Shown: positions 16,444 through 24,979, counted from the first letter of the stretch. The stretch: DNA of 39,458 nucleotides from Acidimicrobiales bacterium (GCA_022425325.1 JAKMFW010000011.1:1-39458); one strand, 5' to 3'. Translations and numbers: made by a program. The notes: generated by a model from the letters alone, not told the origin.

Positions 16444-17428
16444 TTCCGCCCTCGCCCGTCTTCTCGAGCACCTCCCCGGCCCCGACACGGTGTCTCGGGC
16501 CGCTGTGGCCGAGCGGGCAGCGGCGACCCTCCGCCCGGCGGGGGCCTTCGGGCGGCTCGACGCCGTCGCCTCGTGGCTCGCAGCCTGGCAATGGTCGACC
16601 ACACCGAAGGTCGAGAAGCCTGCCGTGGTCGTGTTCGGTGCTGATCATGGCGTCACCGCCGAGGGCGTCAGCGCGTACCCGAGCGAGGTAACCCAGGCGA
16701 TGGTCGCCGCGATGGATCAGGGTGTCGCCACGGTGACGGCGCTCGCCCGGCAGGTCGGTGCGGCGTTCTCGTTCCACGACGCCGGCGTCGGTCGTCCGAC
16801 AGGCAACATCCGTGTCGAGGACGCCATGAGTCCCGATGAGTTCGATGACGCGGTGAAGGTCGGGGTCGACGCGGTCGAGAACATCGACGCCGACCTGCTC
16901 GTCTTCGGCGAGGTCGGTATCGGCAACACCACCCCCGCTGCGGCGGTGACTGCGGCCGTGCTCGGAGGGCGCCCCGGTGATTGGGTCGGCCCCGGGACAG
17001 GCGTGCAGGGCGAGGCACTCGCCAGCAAACGCCGAGTCGTCGAAGCCGCCGTCGCACGAGTCGGTGATGTCGCCCCACTCGAGGCACTCCGGCGACTCGG
17101 TGGCCGCGAGCTGGCAGCGATGGCCGGCGCAACCGTGGCGGCCCGCCATCGCGGGATCCCGGTGCTGCTCGACGGTTTCATCGCCACCGCGGCGGTCGTC
17201 CCTCTGCATCTCGCGTGCCCCGGAGCGCTCGACCATGTGTGGGCCGGGCACGGATCCGCTGAACCCGGACACGAGCGGCAACTCGACGCGATCGGGAAGG
17301 AACCGCTGCTCACGCTCGATCTTCGTCTCGGTGAGGGGAGCGGTGCGGTGATCGCGATCCCGATCGTCCAGGTGGCCTGTGCGGCGGTCGTTGAGGTTGC
17401 CACCTTCGAGGAGTTCGGACTCGCATGA
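16436..17428 (+). CDS. cobT: nicotinate-nucleotide-dimethylbenzimidazole phosphoribosyltransferase
   Basis: Activates the lower ligand by making alpha-ribazole phosphate from dimethylbenzimidazole and nicotinate mononucleotide. 330 aa. Family blocks: VVFGADHGVTAEGVSAYP, GEVGIGNTTPAAAV, and the C-terminal LGEGSGAVIAIPIV, where Glu300 is the catalytic base equivalent. GTG start overlapping cobU, and ATGA overlap with cobS. No dimethylbenzimidazole synthesis gene (bluB) lies nearby. Confidence 0.93.
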   Translation: MSDSALARLLEHLPGPDTVSRAAVAERAAATLRPAGAFGRLDAVASWLAAWQWSTTPKVEKPAVVVFGADHGVTAEGVSAYPSEVTQAMVAAMDQGVATVTALARQVGAAFSFHDAGVGRPTGNIRVEDAMSPDEFDDAVKVGVDAVENIDADLLVFGEVGIGNTTPAAAVTAAVLGGRPGDWVGPGTGVQGEALASKRRVVEAAVARVGDVAPLEALRRLGGRELAAMAGATVAARHRGIPVLLDGFIATAAVVPLHLACPGALDHVWAGHGSAEPGHERQLDAIGKEPLLTLDLRLGEGSGAVIAIPIVQVACAAVVEVATFEEFGLA

Positions 17429-18171
17429 GCTTCCGGCACGCCTGGGCGTTCCTGACCCGCCTGCCGGGCGGTGCCCATCCGGCCGACGAGCGAGGGCTTG
17501 GCATGAGCGTCCCGTGGTTCCCGGTCGTCGGCGCAGTGATCGGGCTCATGATCGGGATGGTCTGGCTCGGGCTGAACGAACTCGTGTCGCCGCTCACGTC
17601 GGCGACGATCGCCGTGATGGTCGGTGTCATGATCACCGGGGCGTTCCACGAGGACGGCTTGGCCGATACCGCCGACTCGCTCGGCGGCTACACGCCCGAA
17701 CGTCGTCTGGAAATCATGAAGGACTCGCGGGTCGGGACCTTCGGGGTGCTGGCGCTCGTCTTCTCTGTCCTGGTTCGCGTGGTTGCGCTCGCTGCGCTCG
17801 ACCCGGTCGAGGGTGTGGTCGCCCTCGTGATGGCGCACGCAGTGGGTCGCAGCATCGCCACGATCGTGATGGCGTCCAGCCCTGCTGCCTCGTCGACCGG
17901 CCTCGGCCAGAGCTACACCGCACACCTGCCCAAGCCGGCGGTGTGGGCGATCAGCGCCGTAATCGCCGGCTGCAGCGTCGTGGGTGGTCCGGCCGGGGTC
18001 GTCGGCTACGGCCTCGCTCTGGTTGGCGCCCTGCTCATCGTCGCTCTCGCTCGACGTGCTTACGGCGGCACGACCGGTGACGTGCTCGGCGCGATCGAAC
18101 AGGTCGGGGAGATGGCGGTGCTCTCTGCGGCAGCTCGTCTCGTCGCCGAGCACGGGTGGCAGTGGGGGTGA
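17425..18171 (+). CDS. cobS: adenosylcobinamide-GDP ribazoletransferase (cobalamin synthase)
   Basis: Integral membrane enzyme of 248 aa that joins adenosylcobinamide-GDP to alpha-ribazole (phosphate), the last assembly step. N-terminal FLTRLPGG and PVVGAVIGLMIG; GAFHEDGLADTADSLGG carries the metal-binding acidic motif; R..IMKDSRVGTFGV follows; then several hydrophobic helices. Translationally coupled to both neighbours: ATGA with cobT and TGATG with cobC. Confidence 0.93.
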   Translation: MSFRHAWAFLTRLPGGAHPADERGLGMSVPWFPVVGAVIGLMIGMVWLGLNELVSPLTSATIAVMVGVMITGAFHEDGLADTADSLGGYTPERRLEIMKDSRVGTFGVLALVFSVLVRVVALAALDPVEGVVALVMAHAVGRSIATIVMASSPAASSTGLGQSYTAHLPKPAVWAISAVIAGCSVVGGPAGVVGYGLALVGALLIVALARRAYGGTTGDVLGAIEQVGEMAVLSAAARLVAEHGWQWG

Positions 18172-18674
18172 TGCTCCGGCTCGTCCGCCACGGGGAGACG
18201 GACTGGTCGGCGGAGCGCCGCTACACCGGACGCACCGATGTCGGCCTCAACGACGTCGGTCGGCGTCAGGCCGCCGCGCTGTCGGAGATCGCCACCGGCC
18301 CGTACGAGTCGGTCTGGTGTTCTGATCTGGGACGCTGTGTGGAGACCGCCAGGCTGATGGGCGCCGAGGCGACGCCCACGGCCGAACTGCGTGAGTTCGA
18401 CTTCGGTGAGATCGAGGGCCGACAGTGGGCGGACCTCGATGGGGCGACCCAGCAGGGGTTGCTCGATTTCGACGGCTTCGTGGCACCGGGTGGCGAATCC
18501 GTCGCCGCCTTCGGTCTGCGGATCGACCGGTTCGTCGACGGGCTAGCCGACGGTCATCACCTATTGATCGTGCACGGTGGCGTGGTTCGACATCTGCTGC
18601 GGCGTATCGGTGCCGACGCTGACGTCCGTCCCGGCACGTGGCGTGACGTGGAGCTGGGTCAGTCGAATTCGTAG
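18171..18674 (+). CDS. cobC: alpha-ribazole phosphatase-like histidine phosphatase
   Basis: Histidine-phosphatase-fold protein of 167 aa: LRLVRHGETDW at the very N-terminus (catalytic His in RHGE), SDLGRCVETA, EFDFGEIEGRQW, and the second His in LLIVHGGVVRH. In this operon it most likely removes phosphate from alpha-ribazole-5'-phosphate or adenosylcobalamin-5'-phosphate. The ATG at 18171 overlaps the cobS stop. An earlier GTG at 18156 would add five residues and is less likely. Its 3' end overlaps the convergent gene by 16 nt. Confidence 0.85.
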   Translation: MLRLVRHGETDWSAERRYTGRTDVGLNDVGRRQAAALSEIATGPYESVWCSDLGRCVETARLMGAEATPTAELREFDFGEIEGRQWADLDGATQQGLLDFDGFVAPGGESVAAFGLRIDRFVDGLADGHHLLIVHGGVVRHLLRRIGADADVRPGTWRDVELGQSNS

Positions 18675-19171
18675 GGCGCGGCGTCGTCGACCCAGACGCC
18701 CGCCTCGCGTTCGAGCCACGGCTCCGACGACGGAGGCTCGGCCCACACCTCGACGTGGGCGGCTCCGGTTCGCCGCCAGCGGCTCGGGGAACCGGCTGGC
18801 TCGAGCACGAGGTAGTCGCCGGTGACGGTTCGACCCGTGCGGCCGACGCCGTCGACCGGGTGCTCGAGCTTCACGACGGTGGTCGCCTCGTGGAGTTGGC
18901 CGGGAACGATGTCGCACACGATTCCGGTCACCGAGTCTGTGCCGAGCCAGGCTGCGTCCGGCCCCAGCCCGATGCGCACGGTCAACCCAATTGCAGGTAC
19001 GAACGCCTTCGGCGGGGTTGCGCCGAACGGCTGGTTCTGGGCGCCCGGCATGTTCTCGAACGAGTCGATGTAGCCACCGCGGGTGCCGCCCGCAGGTCCA
19101 CCGGACTCGTGCAGCCGTCGATCAGGTTCGTCATCGGTCCGAGAACGCCGCCAGGGGGGAGTGGGGGCCAT
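18659..19171 (-). CDS. conserved hypothetical protein
   Basis: Soluble protein of 170 aa that I do not recognise. The first 35 residues are polar and Arg/Gly-rich; residues 40-165 look like a beta-rich domain (VRIGLGPDAAWLGTDSVTGIVCDIVPG, VVKLEHPVDG, GDYLVLEPAG). No signal peptide, membrane helix or catalytic motif is seen. Coding is supported by codon-position GC bias and a leaderless TACCGT box (19178-19183) exactly 6 nt before the ATG. It overlaps the end of cobC by 16 nt in the opposite direction. Confidence 0.65.
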   Translation of the reverse strand: MAPTPPWRRSRTDDEPDRRLHESGGPAGGTRGGYIDSFENMPGAQNQPFGATPPKAFVPAIGLTVRIGLGPDAAWLGTDSVTGIVCDIVPGQLHEATTVVKLEHPVDGVGRTGRTVTGDYLVLEPAGSPSRWRRTGAAHVEVWAEPPSSEPWLEREAGVWVDDAAPYEFD

Positions 19172-19177
19172 CCGCGA

Positions 19178-19183
19178 ACGGTA
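19178..19183 (-). promoter_or_regulatory. leaderless -10 box (TACCGT)
   Basis: Minus-strand TACCGT, 6 nt before the ATG at 19171. Confidence 0.5.
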
Positions 19184-19213
19184 GCGAGCCGATGCGCGCT
19201 CGGCCTCGTCGGG

Positions 19214-20413
19214 TCAGCCGCCGCTGACGAGCTGTTCGGCGCCCTTCGGCATCGCAACCTCGTCGTCTCGGTTGTCGAGCCAACCCTCGGGCAGATGAAC
19301 GTCCTTGGGCGAGCCGGAGTGACCGCGCACCATCCTCATGCCTCCGTCCGGGAACGGGGTCTCCCGGTCGAGTGATCCGATCATCTCGCGCATCTCCTCG
19401 AGGGAATCGACCCGGTTGAGACGCGCCCGCATCTCGCCGCCGGCCGGGAAGCCCTTCAGGTACCAGCCGGTGTGCTTGCGGAAGTCGCGGATGCCGTGCT
19501 CTTCGCCCATCCACGCGCAGAGGAGTTCGGCGTGTTCGACCATGCCATCGAGCACCTCGCCCAGGTTGGGGCGGGGTGGAACGGGCCGCTGGTCGAAGAC
19601 GGCAGCGAGATCACCGAAGAGCCATGGTCGGCCGAGGCAGCCACGGCCGACCACCACACCGTCGCAACCGGTGGTGCGCATCATGCGCAACGCATCGTCG
19701 GCTTCCCAGATGTCGCCATTGCCGAAGACGGGGATCGACGTGACGGCGTTCTTGAGTTCCGTGATGCGACGCCAGTCGGCGTGCCCCGAGTAGAGCTGGT
19801 TCGCCGTGCGCGCGTGCAGCGCGACGGCGTTGACGCCCTCATCCTCCGCGATGCGGCCGGCGTCGAGGAACGTGATCGCGTCGTCGTCGATACCGACTCG
19901 GAACTTGACCGTGACCGGCACATCGCCGGCGTTCTTCACGGCGGCGCGCACGATCTTGCGGTAGTGCTCACGCTTCCAGGGGAGCGCGGCACCGCCACCG
20001 TGGCGGGTGACTTTCTTCATCGGGCAACCGAAGTTCATGTCGATGTGGTCGACCGGAATGCCATCGACCAGGCCGTCGACCAGAAGACGGGTGGCCTCGC
20101 CGATGGAATACGGGTCGGTGCCGTAGAGCTGGATCGAACGGGGCGACTCGTCGGGGGCGAAGGCGGCGAGCTCGAGACTCTTGCGATGCCCTTCGACCAA
20201 CGCACGCGCCGTGATCATCTGGTTGACATAGATACCGGCGCCGTAGCGGCGACACAGGGTGCGGAACGGCGCATTGGTGACCCCCGCCATCGGAGCCAGC
20301 ACGACAGGAGGCCACACCTCGATCGGGCCGATCGACGGCGCGGTGAACTCGCCCGGACGAGCGGGCGGCTCCGGATCAGGAGCCGGCAGGGGAGCGGCGT
20401 CGATGTCGGCCAT
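19214..20413 (-). CDS. dus: tRNA-dihydrouridine synthase
   Basis: FMN enzyme of 399 aa that reduces uridine to dihydrouridine in tRNA D-loops. APMAGVTNAPFRTLCRRYG opens the barrel, DMNFGCPMKKVTRHGGGAAL contains the catalytic Cys, VTVKFRVGID and GNGDIWEADDALRMM..TGCDGVVVGRGCLGRPW are the FMN-binding strands, and the C-terminal helical domain contains KHTGWYLKGFP. A 40-residue Pro/Ala-rich N-terminus precedes the barrel. It starts 6 nt after the stop of the upstream Maf/decarboxylase gene and also has its own TAGCCT box (20422-20427). Confidence 0.92.
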   Translation of the reverse strand: MADIDAAPLPAPDPEPPARPGEFTAPSIGPIEVWPPVVLAPMAGVTNAPFRTLCRRYGAGIYVNQMITARALVEGHRKSLELAAFAPDESPRSIQLYGTDPYSIGEATRLLVDGLVDGIPVDHIDMNFGCPMKKVTRHGGGAALPWKREHYRKIVRAAVKNAGDVPVTVKFRVGIDDDAITFLDAGRIAEDEGVNAVALHARTANQLYSGHADWRRITELKNAVTSIPVFGNGDIWEADDALRMMRTTGCDGVVVGRGCLGRPWLFGDLAAVFDQRPVPPRPNLGEVLDGMVEHAELLCAWMGEEHGIRDFRKHTGWYLKGFPAGGEMRARLNRVDSLEEMREMIGSLDRETPFPDGGMRMVRGHSGSPKDVHLPEGWLDNRDDEVAMPKGAEQLVSGG

Positions 20414-20419
20414 CGCTGC

Positions 20420-22516
20420 TCAGGCTAGAGGGGCGGGTTCGTGGTGTGGTTCTGAGCCGCCCGACGATCGCCAGGCGGCTTCGCTGTGCTGGGCGATGAG
20501 GTCGAGCAGGATGTCCACGTCGTCGTGGGTCACCGCCGGGTTCATGAAGATCAGACGGAAGCAGTTGATCCCGTGGACCGGTTGGTAGCCGATCAACGCT
20601 GAACCCTCGGCCTGCATCGCCGCCTTGGCCGCCGGGGCGACTGTCTGAAGCGCTGCGTGTTGAGCGGGCTCGAGCGACGCGAGATCGAACGGGCGGAGTT
20701 CGGGCGGGACCCAGGTCAGGCAGACGTTGGTGAAGTCGCCGGCGACGATGGATGCCACGTCGTCGCGCTCGGCCACGCGGCGTCGCGCGTGGTCGGCGAG
20801 CGCCACGGCATGGTCGACCCTTGCCGCCATACCGATGTCGCCGCGTGACTTCCATGTGAGCCATGCCTTGAGCGCGTCGACCCGACGACCGCACTGCAGG
20901 CTCCGGTCGCCTGCATCGAGATCGGCGTTCGCCTTGTCGGGTTGAAAGAGGTAGTCGGCGCCGGTGGCAAAGGTCGTGAGCAGTCGCTCCGGCTCGCGCA
21001 CGAGCAGGGCGGTGCATTGCTGGGTGAGCCCGGCCATCTTGTGCAGGTTCCACACCACAGAGTCGGCGCGCTCGATACCGGAGAGCCGTCGGCGTTGCGT
21101 GGGAGAGAGAAGCGCGGCGCCCCCGTAGGCGGCGTCGACGTGAAGCCAGATGTCGTGCTCCTCGCAGCGGTCGGCGATCGCGTCGATGGGATCGAACGCA
21201 GCGGTCACGGTGGTACCCGCCGTGGCGATCACCGCGAGCACCTCGGGCCCGTCGGTGAGACACTCATCGAGTGCGTCGACATCCATGACGCCTGCGGCAT
21301 CGGTCGGCACCGACACCACCGATGCTCGACCGAGTCCCATGACCGCGGCGATCTTCTCGGCGGCGTAGTGCCCCGAATCACTGACCAGGATCCGAAGTCG
21401 CCGCCCGTCGGAACCTGCCGAGACGAGATCGGGCTGAAGCCGGTGACGGGCGAGCTGGAGCGCATGCAGCTGCGCGAGCGACGCCCCCGCGCACATGAGG
21501 CCGGCGGGGTGGTCGCCGGATTCGGGAAAGCCGACCAGCCGCGCCATCTTCGCGAGGAGCGCCCGCTCGATCATTGTGAAGACCGGCGCGACCTCGAAGG
21601 TGGCGTTCGTCGTGTTGAGCGCAGCCCCGAGCCAGTCGCCCACAACGCCGAGCGGATCGGCCCCCGCGTAGTTCTGATTCAAGAAGTAGGGATGATTGGT
21701 CTGAACGGAGCGCCGCACCACCAGGTTGGCCGCCTCGACGAGATCGGCCGGCTCGGCCGGCGACTCGTCGTCGGTGAGCTCCAGACCGATCGTGCGGGCG
21801 AAGTCGGCGGCCAAGTCGGCGGGGCCGGCCCACCGGACGACGTGCTCGTCGCGGCCGGGCGGGCGGGTGACGTGGCGGAGGGCCCGGGCGGCGATCGCCT
21901 CGACCGGATCGATCGGCGCAGGCGAACGAAAATCCAGGAGATCGAGACCATGAGCGGCGAAGAGTCGGTCGACGAGGGCGAGCGAAAGACCGATGACCCC
22001 GTTCGCACTTCCCTCGATGCGGTCGGCGAACAGGCCCGCCGCGCCCTGGAGTCCGTAGGCGCCCGCCTTGTCGTCGGCATCGCCAGAGTCGACGTACCAC
22101 GCGAGCCGCTTCTCGCTGATCTCACCGACCACCACCTCCGTGACATCCACGGCGCTGTGCACGACGGCATCGCCATCGGTGCCGACAAGGGCAACGGCGA
22201 TACCGGTGAGCACCTGATGGGGTCGGGCGGCGAGGGACCGCAGCATCGCTCGGGCCTCGTCACGATCCGCGGGTTTGCCGAGGATCACCCCGTCGAGGGC
22301 GACGGTCGTATCGGCAGCGAGCACGACACGGGTGGGACTGAGCGCAGCCGTGGCTTTCGCGCGCGCCAGCCGTTCGACATAGTCGCTCGCCGACTCACCG
22401 TTCAAGGGTGTCTCGTCGACGGCAGCGGGCTCGACGCGCGGGTGCACCCCGACTCTGCTCAAGAGCTCTCGTCGACGGGGCGAGCCTGACGCCAGGATCA
22501 GTTTGAGGTCGGCCAC
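20420..22516 (-). CDS. Maf nucleotide pyrophosphatase fused to a group II PLP decarboxylase
   Basis: One 698-aa reading frame with two complete domains. Residues 1-194 are Maf (house-cleaning nucleoside-triphosphate pyrophosphatase): LILASGSPRRRELL, VDETP, LAADTTVALDG and the KAGAYGLQG loop. From about 205 to 690 follows a PLP decarboxylase of the glutamate/cysteine-sulfinate type: HPYFLNQNYAG, HVDAAYGG (Asp461), Schiff-base Lys493 in VVWNLHKMAG, and a C-terminal FRLIFMNPAVT. The linker is only about ten residues and no start or stop lies at the join. GTG at 22516 chosen: the Maf strand begins there and CAGACT lies 6 nt upstream. I know of no such fusion; a lost stop codon or sequence error is the alternative. 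Confidence 0.85.
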   Translation of the reverse strand: MADLKLILASGSPRRRELLSRVGVHPRVEPAAVDETPLNGESASDYVERLARAKATAALSPTRVVLAADTTVALDGVILGKPADRDEARAMLRSLAARPHQVLTGIAVALVGTDGDAVVHSAVDVTEVVVGEISEKRLAWYVDSGDADDKAGAYGLQGAAGLFADRIEGSANGVIGLSLALVDRLFAAHGLDLLDFRSPAPIDPVEAIAARALRHVTRPPGRDEHVVRWAGPADLAADFARTIGLELTDDESPAEPADLVEAANLVVRRSVQTNHPYFLNQNYAGADPLGVVGDWLGAALNTTNATFEVAPVFTMIERALLAKMARLVGFPESGDHPAGLMCAGASLAQLHALQLARHRLQPDLVSAGSDGRRLRILVSDSGHYAAEKIAAVMGLGRASVVSVPTDAAGVMDVDALDECLTDGPEVLAVIATAGTTVTAAFDPIDAIADRCEEHDIWLHVDAAYGGAALLSPTQRRRLSGIERADSVVWNLHKMAGLTQQCTALLVREPERLLTTFATGADYLFQPDKANADLDAGDRSLQCGRRVDALKAWLTWKSRGDIGMAARVDHAVALADHARRRVAERDDVASIVAGDFTNVCLTWVPPELRPFDLASLEPAQHAALQTVAPAAKAAMQAEGSALIGYQPVHGINCFRLIFMNPAVTHDDVDILLDLIAQHSEAAWRSSGGSEPHHEPAPLA
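20422..20427 (-). promoter_or_regulatory. possible leaderless -10 box for dus (TAGCCT)
   Basis: Minus-strand TAGCCT lies 8 nt before the ATG at 20413 and inside the last codons of the upstream gene. Confidence 0.4.
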
Positions 22517-22572
22517 CCGGGAAGTCTGGCACGGCCCTCGGAGCGCGCCACCAGCGCTCCGGCCGGGGCGCC

Positions 22573-22578
22573 TAGCCT
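22573..22578 (+). promoter_or_regulatory. leaderless -10 box (TAGCCT) pointing to an ATC start
   Basis: TAGCCT is followed by exactly 6 nt and then ATC (22585) in the open frame of the downstream gene, the same geometry as at ATG/GTG genes in the window. The box also holds the in-frame TAG that closes the frame upstream. Confidence 0.5.
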
Positions 22579-22584
22579 CTGGGA

Positions 22585-23841
22585 ATCGACACGCCGGAGA
22601 CACCCCCTTCTGACCCGAACGTCCCTCCTTCGGACGTCGAGGTCGGCGAGCTGCCCGAGGAGCTGCCGCCGCCGACCGCCGAGGAGATCCGGCCAGACAG
22701 TTTCGTCATCGCCACCGGGTTCTTCCGGGCTGGCACCGATCCCATCCGGCTCCCTCGAGCCGTCGACGGGCCCGCCTACACGCCCGAAGAGGCCGAGGTA
22801 GCGGCGCGTCAGTTCTTCGAGGCGTTGGCGTCCGGACGGGAACTCGAACACGATCATCCCGACCCGGTCGAGTTCGCCCGAGCCAACGGCTTGATGGTCC
22901 TTTTCAACGCAGGTGTCAGGGCGGTCTTCGAGAGCCACCTCGAACGGATGCCGACCGATATCGAGGCACGGTGGCGCGACCTGATGGCCGGTGGAGCTCG
23001 ATCCGAGGCCTTCGGTCCCCTCACGTTGCAGGAGCGCCTCGACGAACGTCAGGTCGAGACAGCGCTGGTGGCCGGTCGACGCCAGCGGATCGTGAATCTG
23101 TTCGTCACGTTGGTTCTGATCGTCGGTGTCGCCGTCGGTGCTTCGTGGGGGTGGCAGGAGTTCGGACCCGGCGAGGACCGCACTCGCGGTGCGCTGCAGT
23201 TCGCCGACACCGACGAGCCCGCCGACGTCGCCGCCGTCGAGGGCGGGCCACCTGTCGCCGAGCCCGCCCTCAGCACGGCGCTCAGCGATCCGGTCTCGGT
23301 GCTTGCCGGCGACGGTCCTGTTGCCGATCGGGTGACGTCGGCGCCATTCGTGCGGTTCTCGTACCCGCCGGGCTCAATCGGCGCCTCGCTCTTCCAGTAT
23401 GCGAACTCGGGGCATGTCGCCCTCGTCGGCCCCGCCGGGTTCACCGACGACGCATGCCTGCGAGTCAGTGTCGTCACCGAGGAACTTCGTCCGCTCGACA
23501 CCGTGACCCACGGACCGTGTGTCGAGACGATCGGCCGCGATGCCACGGTCGGCTGCATCGGTGACACGGCGATCCTCTTGGCGCTCGACATCCCGACCGG
23601 TGAGGTGGCGTTGCCCGAAGGCGGCACCGGTTTCGCTGATGCGATCCGCCTCCAGCTCGTCGCCGATGGTGCCCCCGACTACGAGGTGCTCACCGTGCGG
23701 GGCACGATCGAGGTGGATCCCGACAGCGACATCGTGATCCCTCGCTTTGGAGGCCAGATCGGGGAGACGATCATGTTCGACACCGGCGCTGGCCGGTCGG
23801 GCACGTGCAACCTCACCGGCGACTTCCCTCGTCGGCCCTGA
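22585..23841 (+). CDS. hypothetical single-pass membrane protein, probable ATC start
   Basis: Unrecognised protein of about 418 aa. The N-terminal 165 residues are acidic and Pro-rich, then helical (TPEEAEVAARQFFEAL); one membrane helix lies at about 169-190 (IVNLFVTLVLIVGVAVGASW); the C-terminal 200 residues are a Cys-containing, probably extracellular beta domain. The frame is closed by TAG at 22573. It contains no ATG, GTG or TTG until TTG 22825, yet the codons between have strong coding bias. The -10 box spacing selects ATC at 22585; CTG at 22579 is the alternative. No function can be assigned. Its stop lies 4 nt before the SRAP gene. Confidence 0.7.
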   Translation: MDTPETPPSDPNVPPSDVEVGELPEELPPPTAEEIRPDSFVIATGFFRAGTDPIRLPRAVDGPAYTPEEAEVAARQFFEALASGRELEHDHPDPVEFARANGLMVLFNAGVRAVFESHLERMPTDIEARWRDLMAGGARSEAFGPLTLQERLDERQVETALVAGRRQRIVNLFVTLVLIVGVAVGASWGWQEFGPGEDRTRGALQFADTDEPADVAAVEGGPPVAEPALSTALSDPVSVLAGDGPVADRVTSAPFVRFSYPPGSIGASLFQYANSGHVALVGPAGFTDDACLRVSVVTEELRPLDTVTHGPCVETIGRDATVGCIGDTAILLALDIPTGEVALPEGGTGFADAIRLQLVADGAPDYEVLTVRGTIEVDPDSDIVIPRFGGQIGETIMFDTGAGRSGTCNLTGDFPRRP

Positions 23842-23845
23842 TCCC

Positions 23846-24577
23846 ATGTGTGGGCGTTACGTCTCCGCCACGCCTCCCGATCAGCTCGCCCGTTTTTTCG
23901 GTACGGAGTCGCTCATGGGAATGCCCGGCGACCCGGACGAGCGGTATGTCGGCAACTACAACGTTGCGCCGACGCAGGGTGTCTTCACCGTCTACGAGTC
24001 GTCCGGTGAACGCCTTCTCGATCGGTTCCACTGGGGCCTGGTGCCGTTCTGGGCCAAGGATCCCTCGATCGGGTCGAAGATGATCAACGCCCGCGCCGAG
24101 ACGCTGGCGGAGAAAACGTCGTTCAAGCGGCCGTTCGCCACGAAGCGCTGCATCATCCCCGCCGACGGCTTCTACGAGTGGAAGACGGTCGACGGGCACA
24201 AGCGCAAGCAGCCGATGTTCCTGGCCACGATCGACGGCTCACCATTCGCCTTCGCCGGACTGTGGGAGGTCTGGAGCAAGGATGGCGATGTCGACGCCAC
24301 CGGTGAACCACGTCGACTCTTCAGCTGCACCATCGTCACGTGCGAGCCCAACGCCACGATTGCGGACGTGCACGATCGCATGCCGGTGATGTTGCCTCCG
24401 GATGCCTGGGACACCTGGCTCGATCGCGACAATCGCGACCTCGAGGCGCTCCAGGACCTTCTCGTGCCTGCGCCATCGGGTCTCATCCGGATGCATCCTG
24501 TGTCGACCGAGGTCAACAATGTCCGCAACAACGGCCCCCACCTCGTCGACGAGGTCGAGCCGGTCACCGGCGGATGA
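23846..24577 (+). CDS. SOS response-associated peptidase / abasic-site protein (YedK/HMCES, SRAP)
   Basis: SRAP-domain protein of 243 aa. After Met removal Cys2 (MCGRY) is the nucleophile that forms a thiazolidine link with abasic sites in single-stranded DNA. Other family residues: NYNVAPTQ (Asn), INARAET (Glu region), the FYEWK active-site segment, and HDRMPV (catalytic His). The ATG is fixed by the need for Cys2. It lies 4 nt after the membrane-protein gene and probably shares its transcript. Confidence 0.93.
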   Translation: MCGRYVSATPPDQLARFFGTESLMGMPGDPDERYVGNYNVAPTQGVFTVYESSGERLLDRFHWGLVPFWAKDPSIGSKMINARAETLAEKTSFKRPFATKRCIIPADGFYEWKTVDGHKRKQPMFLATIDGSPFAFAGLWEVWSKDGDVDATGEPRRLFSCTIVTCEPNATIADVHDRMPVMLPPDAWDTWLDRDNRDLEALQDLLVPAPSGLIRMHPVSTEVNNVRNNGPHLVDEVEPVTGG

Positions 24578-24580
24578 GGC

Positions 24581-24979
24581 TCAGCTGCCGAGCGCTGACG
24601 AAAGTTGCTGGTGGAACTCGTCGAGGGCGGCTTGATCGGGGTCGGTGTCGGCGTTGGTGAAGTCGAGGTCGCCCATGCCATTGATCGGCACGACATGGAC
24701 GTGCACGTGGGGCACCTCGAACCCGGCGATCATGAGCCCGACCCGGGCGGGGTCGAGGAGTGTCTTCTGCGCCTGACCGATGCGGTGGGCGACGGTCATG
24801 AGGTGGGCAGCGGTGGCGGCGTCGAGATCGGTCCACTGGTCGACCTCGACACGGGGCACGACAAGGACGTGGCCGTGAGCAAGGGGACGCACGTCGAGGA
24901 AGGCGACACAGACGTCGTCGGTCCAGACGAAGCGAGCCGGGATCTCGCCGGCGATGATGCGGGTGAAGATGGAAGGCAC
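24581..24979 (-). CDS. HIT-family nucleotide hydrolase/transferase
   Basis: Histidine-triad protein of 132 aa of the Hint/HinT branch: IFTRIIAGEIPARFVWTDD at the N-terminus, PLAHGHVLVVPR, and the triad His91-x-His93-x-His95 in HVHVHVVP. Such proteins hydrolyse adenosine phosphoramidates and related nucleotides. GTG start at 24979, placed 6 nt after a TACGAT box. It converges with the SRAP gene (3 nt gap). Confidence 0.92.
   Translation of the reverse strand: MPSIFTRIIAGEIPARFVWTDDVCVAFLDVRPLAHGHVLVVPRVEVDQWTDLDAATAAHLMTVAHRIGQAQKTLLDPARVGLMIAGFEVPHVHVHVVPINGMGDLDFTNADTDPDQAALDEFHQQLSSALGS

Noticed and set aside
20942..22489. 515-codon open frame on the plus strand
   Set aside because: Antisense of the Maf/decarboxylase fusion; no recognisable domain.
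22579..22581. CTG as start of the membrane-protein gene
   Set aside because: It directly follows the -10 hexamer, so it would not be in the transcript if that promoter is used; ATC at 22585 fits better. It remains possible if a more distal promoter exists.
22825..22827. TTG start of the membrane-protein gene
   Set aside because: It would leave 80 strongly coding-like codons upstream unexplained and has no -10 box or ribosome site at the usual distance.
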